From assembly GCA_018894105.1 (NCBI GenBank), contig CM032124.1, forward strand, positions 1,225,501-1,289,500: 64,000 nucleotides of DNA, written 5' to 3'. The notes below the pieces were generated by a model. It was not told where the DNA came from and did not search any database. It saw only the letters and a list, made by a program, of their open reading frames with translations. Position numbers and translations under genes: made by a program. Origin of the DNA: Jacaranda mimosifolia (taxonomy: Eukaryota; Streptophyta; Magnoliopsida; Lamiales; Bignoniaceae). This document shows, one piece after another, positions 11,753 through 22,146 of the stretch. The stretch's first letter is position 1; the number at the start of each line of letters is the position of its first letter.

Positions 11753-12774
11753 ATATCAATGTGTGTAAGATATATATATGTATATTAAATATTCGTCCAT
11801 ATATCTATATGCCAATAGTAGTATATATGGTATACTTCTCTATTAAATCGGATTGACTTACCTCACGTCACTCTATATATATAATTGTATCAATAGTGAT
11901 TATATTAGTAATTGTTATACTCAATATTAGTAATTATATTAATATATTTCATATTTTCTTTATATTAAGTAATATGATTGTTAGTATCTATATTCTCTAT
12001 TAATATATTATTATATAAATATTAATGTATATACAAGTAATCCTTCTTCTTTGTTTTTTGTTGAAAATTTTTTCAGCTTCAGTTATACTTCAAAGCTTGA
12101 ATTTTCATGGAAGAAATATCTCTTTATTGTTTTTTCCTCACTCTTTCATTGTATAAATGGATTATCTTCTAATTTAGTCCAATCAAAGTGTCAAATCCAC
12201 TTTTGATCCTCTATTTTATTTTCTATTTCATCTTACTGTATTTATATCAAATATACCTAATTATCAATCAATTTTTTTTATAAAAAAATATTAATACACA
12301 TACTATATATTTATAAAATAAAATAGAAGATGGAGTAGAAAATACGATAAAGGATTAAAATTGTGTCAGATCATACTATCTTCCTTTTTAAATAGATTTC
12401 TATGTTTAGGGTCAATTTTGTTCTTTTCCATTTTAGTAGAACACACACACATATATCTATTTTTTGACTCATAAAAATAAGGTGAGTTGTCACCCTGTCA
12501 TTGGGTAGTATGGTCCGACAAGTACCAGTTTGGATTCTTTATTTTATTTTTTATTCAAATTTATTATATTTATGTCAAGTGTATTTAATTTTCAATCAAT
12601 TATTTTTTAAAAAAATATTTAATATACAAATCATATATTTATAAAATAAAATAAGAAATAAATTAGAGAATGTACCATAAGATTTAAACTACGACGGATA
12701 CAAATGTCAGGTACAAGTGCTATCCGACCTTAGGCAAAGCCCAACTCTCCATTGGTTTATTTCTCTGTCAGTTC
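11753..12774. other. AT-rich intergenic stretch with a ~150-bp direct repeat
   Basis: No gene seen. Segments at about 12205-12365 and 12535-12690 align to each other (both contain TCAATCAATT then TATATTTATAAAATAAAATA). This indicates a local duplication or two copies of a small repeat. Confidence 0.5.
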
Positions 12775-12930
12775 TGTTATCGCTCTGATGGGAACATCAA
12801 TTGCCTGCTCTTAAACCTGTTTGACCCCAATGATGATCGAAAACGCCCCTGTTTCTTCCTCTGACATCTCCATCGACCCCTCCCGCAACCTCTGGTTCAG
12901 TCTCTTTGTCCCCACAACCACTGAGAAACT
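12775..12930 (+). pseudogene. Carboxylesterase (CXE18-like) relic
   Basis: Translation gives DGNINCLLLNLFDPN and then, after a frame change, ISIDPSRNLWFSLFVPTTT. These match the N-terminal region of the two intact carboxylesterases downstream (DGTINRHVLNLFDLK and VSIDPSRNLWFRLFFPRTT). Nothing of the catalytic domain follows. It is a truncated paralogue in the same orientation, so the cluster once had at least three members. Confidence 0.75.
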
Positions 12931-14940
12931 ACGTATCTCTCATATTTTATTTTCGTGGGGCAATTTCTCTAGTTTAGTCCACACTCCAAGACATGCAGCA
13001 AAAATCCTCGCCGTAGTTGAAGATGTGAAAAATTAAGTTTATTCATAAGCATTAATCCAAGTCACGGGGAATTGTATGCAACCAAGGCTAGCTTTCTTCT
13101 GCATTTTTCTTTTTTCTTTGCTTCTTACTACGTCTCTGGAAAAAAGTATTTCAACGGGTGAGATCGCAAAGTAATAACTTATAAATTATTTTAATATTAT
13201 CAACTCATTTACGTATAAAATAAAATTTTGGATCATCAAAGCTTCAAATATAGAAATTTGAGGATTTGGTTCAGTTCCAGTACATTTTCTCTTCAATCAC
13301 GCTCAATACACAATTAGATTGTTGCTATGTTATAAAAGAATTAATCTAACAGTAAATATAATTTTTCATTAATCATAATCTTAATTGAAATTAAAAAATA
13401 ATAATAATTAAAAAAATTCAATATTCACTCCTCAAATCTTGGCTTATCTTGCAGTTGCTGACATCAAATTAGATGATCAAGCCTTATTATTACTTGATAA
13501 GGTAAAAGGACATTAAAAAAAAAAAATTGGATTATCAGACCTCAAAAAAAATAAATGATGCAAAAGGGGAAAGGGTCATCTAAAGAATTTCATATAATTA
13601 AATTCGGGGAATCAAGTATTGAATTTTGTCTTTTAATTGAACTCAACAAAGAACTCAAAGAAACTAATAATGTAAGGGGGGGAAGTTGATTTCATCCATA
13701 AAGAAAAAATATGAGTAAGTTGTCTAGGGAAGCTCAACCCAGTAAATTCTCAAGTTGGTCGACAGTTATCTCCTTTTTGTTCTATTCAGATTGGTCATTG
13801 GAGAAATTGGAGTGATTGGAAAGTTGGAGTAACTTTAGTTAAAAAAAAAATTATTACTTTTTAACTGGAATTAAAGTTATGATCAATGAAAAATCATATT
13901 TAACATCAGATCAATTTTTTTTGACAACAATCTAATTGTGCATTTAGTGTAATTGGAGAGAAAATGTACTGAAAAGGAACCAAATTTGAAATTTAAGAAG
14001 AGATTGATTCCCATAATTAAATAGTTCCAAAATTTTTATTCGTATTATTGTAACTCTCAGATTGAGTACATACTATGTATGTAAGCTATTACTTTTATCA
14101 GAGAACAAAACGACATAACATATTTAGCTAAAATCAGCTCTGGCTTATCTTATATAGAAAAAGTATACAATAGTGGGGTGGATCATGTAATAGTAAATAT
14201 TGTAATGTATATTATTTAGTATTGTTATGCTTAATGTATAAATAATTTTTTGGTCAATTGATTTATTAATGTTATTGTCCTCTCATTTTTATACGTAAAA
14301 TTCGAACTTTAAAATTTAACGAAAAAAAAGAAAAGAAAAAGAAAATCTCACTCTATTCATGCTCGACTTTGAAGTTGATTAAAATATGATGTCAAACTAT
14401 TTAATATTTTAAGGAAAATAAACAATAGACTAGTTAACATAAGTTTTTCTTTTTTGCTTTTGCAAACAAAGACGTTAAGGTGTTTTACTGCTAATCCAAC
14501 AACAAACAACTTAGACCATCGAAGTTATTAACTAAGACATGTTCTACCCAAATTACATTATCAAAGTACAACAAATTAAGTGACGATAAGAAAGTTACTA
14601 CTAATGCTATAAATTAAAAAATAAAAAAATTTATTTTATCACTAATATATTTGTCGTAACAATAAATTTTTATTTTGTCTTTATAATAATTTAATAATAA
14701 CAAAAATTTATACTTATTGTTGTTAATATTAATAATTAATGATCATGTATGATAACACTTTAGTGATAATATTTAGTGATAACACTTTAATATATATAAA
14801 TTAATTAGAAACAATTTTCGCAATGCCATTCAATACGTTATCATCAATTCAACTGAAAGAAAAATAACTCAAAAAATAAATAGTCTTAATTGGACAAAAT
14901 AAATTATAATGCTAATATTTAAAAAATGAAAAATATGTAA
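12931..14940. other. AT-rich intergenic stretch with a large inverted repeat
   Basis: No coding signal was found. It contains the inverted repeat listed separately at 13240-14005 and short A or T runs. Confidence 0.5.
13240..14005. repeat. Inverted repeat with ~165-bp arms (MITE or foldback-like)
   Basis: The left arm (about 13240-13420) reversed matches the right arm (about 13834-14005). For example, AACAATCTAATTGTG and AGAGAAAATGTACTG in the right arm match the complement of the left arm around 13270-13325. The ~415-bp spacer has no gene. Arms show perhaps 80-85% identity by eye. The edges and any target duplication are not resolved. Confidence 0.6.
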
Positions 14941-14948
14941 ATTAACAA

Positions 14949-15037
14949 CCCCCACCCCCACCCCCACCCCCACCCCCACCCCACAAACACACACACGACT
15001 TTCTTTGAAATATATATATATATATATATATATATAT
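14949..15037. repeat. C/A minisatellite and (TA)n microsatellite upstream of the RING gene
   Basis: About five CCCCCA units lie at 14949-14983, followed by an (AC)n stretch and an (AT)n run at about 15010-15037. They lie 160-240 bp upstream of the TATA box of the RING gene. Confidence 0.85.
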
Positions 15038-15197
15038 CATTGGAAGAATTTCTTTTCCTACAGTCTCAGTTACCACATAGGAAAAGGAAAAAGAAAAACA
15101 CAGAATTTTGATATAACAACAATTCGTATCCCAAAAAAGACAACAATTTTGATACAACGATAATCCTTTTCTCACTCTAAATCTCCCAGATATACAG

Positions 15198-15206
15198 TAT
15201 AAAAAG
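15198..15206 (+). promoter_or_regulatory. TATA box of the RING-H2 gene
   Basis: TATAAAAAG lies 131 bp upstream of the start codon at 15337, leaving room for a leader of about 100 bases. No other good TATA motif lies closer to the start codon. Confidence 0.6.
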
Positions 15207-15336
15207 AGGCCTTCGACCAAGAACATACTACATCCACCTCTCCTCCTCGTTAATACTTGTAATTCCTTCTCAAATTGATTCTCAATTTCACCCCATAAAT
15301 TTTCTGTCAAGAAGCACTCAGAATCCAATCTCAAAT

Positions 15337-16749
15337 ATGGCGGGAACAATCCATCGTTCTGATTGTACGGAATGGATGGAGCTGGAGCAAGACATTATTA
15401 ATAATTTCCTCAACTCAGACTTTAATCCCGAGCGTTCTTCCAATACTGCTTATCCAGACCAGACCACTGATGATGAATGGACGAAGTTGAATCGAGACAT
15501 TGTGAATTTCCTCAGCTCAGGGTTCCGTAATAATCAGGAACTCCAAAACTCTGTCCAGGTTTCGAATTTATCTGCCGATAGTAGTGATCCTGGTGGTCCG
15601 GCGGCTGATCAGGAGCCAAGTTCCAACGAAAACGAGCAGCCAAATATGATCAGCAGATTTTCCGGCGATTATAATGCTGACTGGCATGAAAATTGGGCCG
15701 GCCCTCGATTCTCTCAGGCGGAAGCCATCTTGGGCTCGCCCTGGACCTTTTTTGACTCAATGAGGGTTGTCCGCAGAGTGAATCAAGAAATAGATGATCG
15801 AGCCGGTGGTTATACCTTTGTCTGGAATGGGACTGGCCGAGAATATGAAATTATATTGTGCCGTGCTGTTGAACAAGGCATTGAACATCTAAGTACTCAT
15901 GATGACTTGTGGTGGGACTTGGCTGAAGATCAACAATGCATTTTATTCTTTGGAATTCTTTTTAAAATAAGAAATTTACTAGTGCCTTGGGGTAGCTTTG
16001 TATCAGGTTTATTTAATCGAGAAGAGGAAAACTCTGCCCAGGTTCGTCAGAATTTGCCTGGTCTGGAGATAGTTTCTGGTGCGGGTGCTTGTCTAGATGA
16101 GGAACGAAATATTTTCAACAACATTTTCAGTGATTATAATACCGAAGTATTAAGGCCCCTGGTGATTGAGTATCTTCAGGAAACAACGTTTGCTTCTGCT
16201 ATAGAATCTGTGTTGGGCCGGGCCTGGACCCTGGATGATTCGGCGAGGGTGTTGTGTAGAATCATGCATACAGAAATTGAGAATCAGGGCGATGGATTTG
16301 GAGCCAGGTTATGCGTTGCAATTGATCAAGATATTGAGCACCTAAGAGGTGAGCGGCCCAACTTGACTGAAGAGGATCGGACCATCTTATTTCTTGGAAT
16401 TCTCCAAAGACTAGAAAATTTGGCGTATCGGGACAGGATTTCCGGAATTCTACGTCCCATGATAAATCGGAATGCATCTACTGATCAAAGAGGTGGTGGT
16501 TTTTCTGAGGAAAGTATGTCCAAGTACCTGAAAACAAGAATCTGCAATGAGGGAAGTAGATGCAGAGATGGAAAGCAAGAACCTGAAATATGCCCGGTGT
16601 GTTTAGATCAACTTTACCATGAAAACGGGACGATTGGAATACTTGGATGTGGACATGAGTGCCATGTTGACTGCATCAAACAGTGGCTGAAAAGAAAGAT
16701 CATATGCCCACTCTGCAAAGCTGCAGTCCAACCCGTAGATGAAGAGTAG
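15337..16749 (+). CDS. RING-H2 zinc-finger protein (probable E3 ubiquitin ligase) with internal duplication
   Basis: This single-exon protein has 470 residues. The C-terminal RING-H2 finger spans residues 419-460: CPVC, then CGHECHVDC, then CPLC, giving the C3-H2-C3 ligand set. Such fingers recruit ubiquitin-loaded E2 enzymes, so ubiquitin ligase activity is the family expectation. The rest is unusual. Residues ~108-216 and ~264-366 are a divergent tandem repeat (EAILGSPWTFFDS against ESVLGRAWTLDDS; DQQCILFFGILFKIRNL against EDRTILFLGILQRLENL). A shorter repeat occurs near the start (EWMELEQDIINNFLNSDF, EWTKLNRDIVNFLSSGF). There is no signal peptide or membrane segment, so it is probably cytosolic or nuclear. 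The start is the first ATG after the TATA box. I do not recognise the N-terminal domain. Confidence 0.85.
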   Translation: MAGTIHRSDCTEWMELEQDIINNFLNSDFNPERSSNTAYPDQTTDDEWTKLNRDIVNFLSSGFRNNQELQNSVQVSNLSADSSDPGGPAADQEPSSNENEQPNMISRFSGDYNADWHENWAGPRFSQAEAILGSPWTFFDSMRVVRRVNQEIDDRAGGYTFVWNGTGREYEIILCRAVEQGIEHLSTHDDLWWDLAEDQQCILFFGILFKIRNLLVPWGSFVSGLFNREEENSAQVRQNLPGLEIVSGAGACLDEERNIFNNIFSDYNTEVLRPLVIEYLQETTFASAIESVLGRAWTLDDSARVLCRIMHTEIENQGDGFGARLCVAIDQDIEHLRGERPNLTEEDRTILFLGILQRLENLAYRDRISGILRPMINRNASTDQRGGGFSEESMSKYLKTRICNEGSRCRDGKQEPEICPVCLDQLYHENGTIGILGCGHECHVDCIKQWLKRKIICPLCKAAVQPVDEE

Positions 16750-17156
16750 GAGAGAACCAAGAAAGAACTCAGTTTTCCTGGAGCCGTAGATTAGTAGCTG
16801 CTTTAGTTTCTTTTGTTCCTGATACGGAAATCCAACAGTTTTTTTTGTTTTGTCTTCTTCATGAGTTGTAACATGGGCTGATTGTCCAAAGCTCGACTGA
16901 CTAGGTCAAATTGAGCCGCTTGTTTTGGTGATTACATAGAAGATACACACAATGCAATCTATATAAATATTTTACAATAAAGACAAATTAGTTCTTTTTT
17001 TAGTCATATAGTCGATATAAGCAACATTGTTTGTTTGTGTCAATTTGTATCAAATTATTGATAGATAAGTTCTTTTTCTTGCAGAAAATAATTCCCCCCC
17101 CCCCCCCCCGGGTCCTTCTTATTCCCCTCCTATATCATCTCCACAAAATCACCAAA
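16750..17156 (+). other. 3' flank of the RING gene and 5' leader of carboxylesterase 1
   Basis: A stretch of about 400 bases. The first part is the likely 3' UTR of the RING gene. A poly-C run lies at about 17094-17109, just upstream of the carboxylesterase start codon. No other gene was seen. Confidence 0.5.
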
Positions 17157-18221
17157 ATGGCTGATAATAGGAAGATCACAGAATTACAAGTCAAGCTACC
17201 AATCTTGACAAGGCTCAAACTACAAATTTTTGCATTGGCTAAACTTCTTTACATCCGCCGGGATGGCACAATCAACCGTCATGTCCTCAACCTCTTCGAC
17301 CTCAAAAACTCGGCTCCGGCCACCAAACGCATCAACGGCACTGATGTCTCCACCTCCGATGTCTCAATTGACCCCTCCCGGAACCTCTGGTTCCGCCTCT
17401 TCTTCCCAAGAACCACTAATACTAGCAATCCCACAACTAAACTGCCCTTGATTGTATATTTCCATGGAGGTGGATTCAACATTTTTGGCCCCAACTCCCA
17501 GTGCTATGATGAACTATGCTGCCACTTAGCAGCACAAGTCCCTGCTGTCGTCGCCTCTGTCAATTATCGTCTCGCCCCTGAGCACCGGTACCCTTGTCAA
17601 TACGATGATTGTTTCGATGCCTTAAGATTCATAAACTCTCAGAACTATGCCATTCTCCCTGCCAACACTGACCTCAATAAATGCTTCATTGCTGGAGATA
17701 GTGCAGGGGGAAACATAGCCCACCATGTAAACCTTAAATCTTGCAAAAACTCTCAAGAACCTAACAACCTAAGAACCATAGGACTCATATTGCTGCAGCC
17801 CTTTTTCGGAGGGGAAGAGCGGACAGAATCAGAACTTAGGCTAAAGAAAGCGCCGGTTCTTGATGTGAAGCAAACAGATTGGATGTGGAGGATGTTTCTC
17901 CCAGAGGGTGCTGATAGAAACCACCCTGCTGTCAATATTTGGATGAACTCTGAGGCTGCAAAAGAGATGGAAATTTTGGAATTTCCAAGTGTATTAGTGT
18001 ATGTTGGAGGGTATGATCCTCTGCAAGATTGGCAGAGAAGATATGTTGAAGGGCTGAAGAACTGTGGGAAAGAAGTGGAGGTGATTGAGTATCCTCAAGC
18101 AATTCATGGTTTCTATGTGTTCCCAGCAGTGAAGGAATATGCTTCCTTTATTAGCAGTGTGACAAAGTTCATACAGAAGCAATCAGCACATTACATTGAT
18201 TTGGATGTCAATAGTTTATGA
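17157..18221 (+). CDS. Carboxylesterase, CXE18-like (copy 1)
   Basis: 354 residues, plant class-I carboxylesterase of the alpha/beta-hydrolase fold, hydrolysing ester bonds of small molecules; the natural substrate is not known from sequence. The oxyanion-hole motif HGGGF begins at residue 103, the nucleophile is Ser182 in GDSAGG, and Asp287 (GGYDPLQD) and His317 (IHGFY) complete the triad. The N-terminal DGTINRHVLNLFD and the conserved NYRLAPEHRYP support a group close to Arabidopsis CXE18. The start chosen is the ATG in AAAATGG giving MADNRKITE. The frame stays open further upstream, but that part translates the poly-C leader and has no family similarity. No signal peptide is visible, so it is likely cytosolic. 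It is intact and without introns, and is a tandem paralogue of 22147-23199. Confidence 0.92.
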   Translation: MADNRKITELQVKLPILTRLKLQIFALAKLLYIRRDGTINRHVLNLFDLKNSAPATKRINGTDVSTSDVSIDPSRNLWFRLFFPRTTNTSNPTTKLPLIVYFHGGGFNIFGPNSQCYDELCCHLAAQVPAVVASVNYRLAPEHRYPCQYDDCFDALRFINSQNYAILPANTDLNKCFIAGDSAGGNIAHHVNLKSCKNSQEPNNLRTIGLILLQPFFGGEERTESELRLKKAPVLDVKQTDWMWRMFLPEGADRNHPAVNIWMNSEAAKEMEILEFPSVLVYVGGYDPLQDWQRRYVEGLKNCGKEVEVIEYPQAIHGFYVFPAVKEYASFISSVTKFIQKQSAHYIDLDVNSL

Positions 18222-19052
18222 ATTTGTAATCAAATTGGGAAAGAATTTCATCAAAATATGTGTGTAATATGATGAAATGCTTTTGCTAATCTTTGTAATA
18301 TCTGCACATCATAAAAAGCCCCCAAAATTTTTGTATTTCTTGCAATATGATGAAATGCCAAAACTTTTGGCTACGTTCTTTTGACTTTTGGGTGAATTAT
18401 AGAAAATATTTTGAGAGAATGAGTTTTTGGGAAAAAAATTTAGAGAATGTACCATATGTTTCTTTATGTTTTTCGCCATGTGTTTCTTTTTATTTCAGAA
18501 AAACATGAAAAATAAATTGAAAATAAATTGTTTGTTCTTTTATGTTTGGGGGGAAAACAATTTTTACTGTTGATGTCAAATCAGTTGCTTTTTGATTGAG
18601 TTTGTATGGTAAAAATAATAGTTATATATATATATATGTATTTATAATTATTGAAATATGATTGTATGGTGTTTTGTAAATAAATTGTGAGAATTTTTTG
18701 GGTATTAAAATTTTATTTTTTGGGAGAAGAATTGGAAAATGTATACCAATTTTGTAATTGTTCTAGGAGAATGAATTTTTTTTATAAAAAACCAAAAGAA
18801 CAGGCCTTGTATTTTACTTTTTATTACTGTGGGGAAATTTATATGGAAAATTAATTCAGTATAATCAATCATTTTAAAGAAACATACATCTAATTAAAAT
18901 AGATTAACAAAGTAATTAACAAATTTTTGGTGAAATTTAAATCTAGAACTTGTAGGGGGATTGGATCAGGCCTGTTGCAGAAAATCTTTGACTATGAATG
19001 GCAAGTGGGGTCAGAGAGCATTCAATGTGCAACGTGATTTGAACGGCAGCAA
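18222..19052. other. Intergenic, with a possible 438-bp MITE
   Basis: The 3' flank of carboxylesterase 1. A possible hAT-type MITE lies at about 18369-18806: GGCTACGTTCTTTTG at the left and CAAAAGAACAGGCC at the right form imperfect inverted ends. No coding signal. Confidence 0.4.
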
Positions 19053-19914
19053 TTGAGCATAGCTGAGCCTACACAGCCAAAGCCATCACAGTTCATGATG
19101 CAGAATTCCTCTACTCCAAATCCAATCACCGATTATCTTAAGAAGGCTGCTGACCATGAAGACAACAAGCCAAACAGACCATGGCCAGTTTTTGTGACAG
19201 AAGATATCAGTGATACAGAGGAACTCTCAGAAGACATCCCGTTACTCTTTATGAATCAACCTCCAGAAGAAAGAACTCCAGATTCTCCACAAGAGCCAGT
19301 TGTTGATGATGAACCAGAGACCAGTCAACAAGGACAACAGAGGAACGCTCCACCAACTTATTCCTATTCTAGCAATTCAGGACATCTGTTCTCATTTGAT
19401 GATATCCCTCCTTCTCAGTGGAAGGATAGAATTCATGAAATGATGTCTTGGTGTGTTACAGAACTTCAAAAACCAGGTGCTGATCTTACCAGTGTTATAA
19501 ATGGTTTTACTGCTAGAATGACTGGTACTTTGAAAGAATGGTGGTATGCTCTTGGAGAATACAGGCAGATCCAGGCCAGAAACTCACCAAATATTGAAAC
19601 TTTTATGAGCACCATTTATATTGAGTTTCTGGGCAGACATGAAAACAATATTGATGTTGCACGGGAAGAGTTCTTCAAAATGAAATGCTGTTCTTTTGAA
19701 AGAAAGGATCTGGAGAAGCATTTCCAACGGATGTCTCAAAAATTCTATATTCTTGGCGGCATGGACAATCCAAATCTGAAGCAAGCCTATATCAATTCCA
19801 TTCCTGAGTCACTTGGTCGTGAAGCCCTAAGACTGATTGAGATGAGAGGACGAACTTTGGAGAATGCCTCTCTTGGAGAAATCTATCAATTCGTCTTTAA
19901 GGCCCTGGAAAAAT
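19053..19914 (+). pseudogene. Gag- or coat-protein-like ORF fragment of a retroelement or endogenous pararetrovirus, cut by an assembly gap
   Basis: About 287 residues are open up to the run of N. The first in-frame ATG is at 19095; the frame before it starts at a non-ATG codon. The first ~110 residues are Pro/Glu-rich and probably disordered. The rest is helical, with WKDRIHEMMSW, GTLKEWWYALGEYRQ and NSIPESLGREALRLIEMRG. This looks like the capsid (Gag/CP-like) domain found in plant LTR elements and in Caulimoviridae-like integrated sequences. I cannot separate these without a search. No zinc knuckle, protease or RT follows; after the gap only 44 more bases stay open before a stop. It is an isolated fragment between two host genes. 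Confidence 0.5.
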
Positions 19915-19937
19915 NNNNNNNNNNNNNNNNNNNNNNN
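19915..19937. other. Assembly gap (23 N)
   Basis: Run of 23 N inside the Gag/coat-like ORF. The sequence before and after does not obviously continue the same protein, so the real gap may be larger than shown. Confidence 0.98.
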
Positions 19938-19988
19938 CGGACGTCAATTAATGGCAGGGAAAAGATGGTGGGACATAATATTCAATAA

Positions 19989-21173
19989 GAACAAAATAAG
20001 ATTTTGGCAAATCCAAAATTAGAGGCTATGTTTACTATCATTTTGGAAAAATTTCTCCCAACTTCTAAAATAATTTTAAAAAACATACACATTTTTTAAT
20101 TATTTTTTTAAAATACAAAAAATTTATACTCAAAAAATTTTCAAAATTCAATTTTAAAAAGACCATAAATTCTACCATAGTCCTACCTAATACTCAAGTA
20201 TATATATATATACACACACACACACTATCAAAGTAATATATATACACATTACATAAAAAAATAATAATTTCTTCCTATAAACCCAACAAAAAAATAACCG
20301 ATTTGACGTCTACAGTAAAATTTGCCCCCCATCAAAACAGTAACAAACAAACAACTCATTTTCAATCCATTTTCACTATTTTTCCAAAATATAAACAAAC
20401 AATTGACATTTTTTTCAAGTTTTCTCTCAGAAACTCGGTCTCCCAAAATTTTTTATAGAAAATAGCCAAAATGCTAGTGAACAACCCAGAATGTTTGAGA
20501 ATTTACAAGTAGCAAGCTTCTTACGATTGCAAGGTATGAGAATATAAAAATAAAAACATATACAAGTAATATTACAAAATATGTGTCAAGATATAAGCTG
20601 AAGGCAAAAGATCTAGGTTGAAAAAATTATTTTGCTCTTTTTTTTTAAGTAGTATTTTTTCCCATAGTGTTTTGGGATCAAACTCTGTGCTTGGAAAATT
20701 GAAACATGAATTCTCATAATGATAAATCTGCACCATTCTCACCCTTTAATAATAAAATACATGCTGCGTGCAAAATTTTTTAAATGTATTAGTTAGGGTC
20801 ATACTATAGTGGATTGACTAATTGATTTTTACCACCCACTTTAGTTTAATACGTATATCATGATTACGTTCAGTTCAACTCGATTATGATTGCATTTAAT
20901 CCAACTAAAAATAACACTTATATACATACATATATGTATTAATTAGCATAAATAAAGAGTCTAATTAATCAAATTATGTTGCGTTTTATGTGTAATGATT
21001 AGAAAGACAACTATATAAAATCTTGCTCATTTATTATGTTCTATTTAGAATGCTCAAGAAAACAACTATACAAAACCTCTGAAAATGATCGCTCATATGT
21101 CGTTTTATTTAAAATAGATAAAAAGATAATTAATTATGTAGACCCTAAATCGATGTGGTAAATGAGGTAGTGG
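19989..21173. other. AT-rich intergenic stretch, no gene seen
   Basis: Contains a (TA)n(CA)n microsatellite at about 20200-20225 and AT-rich unique-looking sequence. No coding signal. Confidence 0.5.
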
Positions 21174-21867
21174 CAATGTTTTCAAAACTGGATCGGACAA
21201 AGAACCGGTGACCTTACTGGTTACTGGTTCAATCAGTCCAACCCGTATGACGTCATAATGACGTAATAATTATATTTAATTTTATAAAAATATATAATAT
21301 TTTAATATTAACAAAAATAAAACTTTCAATTGATATAGAAATAATATTATTTGAAAAAATTTCAACTTACTTATTTTTAATTATGTTTTTTAGAAAATAA
21401 TACTATTTCACAATTAGTCAACTATAAATAAATAAAAAATAATATTTTACATTAATATAAGTAATCATTCGTTTCATGCTTCAACTCCAAGTACAAATAA
21501 ATTCTTCTAAGCTAAATATTCAACATAATTTAAGAGAGATTAAACAAAATAAAATAACAAATTAAACATAAATATTCACATATAACTACCACTTCATTAA
21601 ATATCAAGAAAATAAATTCATATTTCAAAAAATTACATGTTCAAAATCTTTAATTATCATCTTCAATTCATAATTTCTCTTTTCTTTTTTACTTTTTCTT
21701 TTTTTTTTAAAAAAGTAATTTTTAAATTTTTAACAAAAAAAAAAGTAGTGAACGGGTCAAAAACCGATTGAACCGGTACCGATTCAACCGGTTTTTGACC
21801 AGCACCGGTTTTCAGGCATCAATTGAACTGGATTGGCCACGGGTCCGATCCGATTTTCAAAACACTG
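21174..21867. mobile_element. MITE-like element with ~25-bp terminal inverted repeats
   Basis: The left end CAATGTTTTCAAAACTGGAT and the reversed right end CAGTGTTTTGAAAATCGGAT are inverted repeats that both continue CGGAC. Inside each end are further GAACCGGT-type blocks. The interior is AT-rich with no coding capacity. GTAGTGG occurs just outside both ends, a possible target duplication. At ~694 bp it fits a non-autonomous DNA element; superfamily is uncertain, perhaps Mutator-like. Confidence 0.65.
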
Positions 21868-22146
21868 GACCGTAGTGGTGTAAATACAGAGATGTCTCCA
21901 CGCGAAATATGTTTAAAAGCAGATAATTTTGAAAAAGTGAATAACAGTTCATTAATCAGCATAAGATGTGTCAATTTACCAATCAAACCACACAGTATTG
22001 ATAAGAAAAAGAGTTCCAAGCCATGTGGGTGGTACCCACCTTAACTGAAAATTAACTATGCCCACCCAGCACAGCTCAAATCCATGTTACACACAAAAAC
22101 ACATTCTCATAGTGCAAGACAAGAACCAGATTATCAAACACAAAAG

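Noticed and set aside
14942..15349. 135-codon minus-strand frame ending in a Gly run
   Set aside because: The Gly run and the YIYIYI stretch are translations of the C/A minisatellite and the (TA)n microsatellite upstream of the RING gene.
17031..17156. Upstream in-frame extension of carboxylesterase 1
   Set aside because: Translates the poly-C leader, lacks family similarity, and copy 2 aligns from MADN/MAEK.
22084..22146. Upstream ATG of carboxylesterase 2
   Set aside because: Adds 21 residues with no counterpart in copy 1; MAEKNNTES matches the family start.
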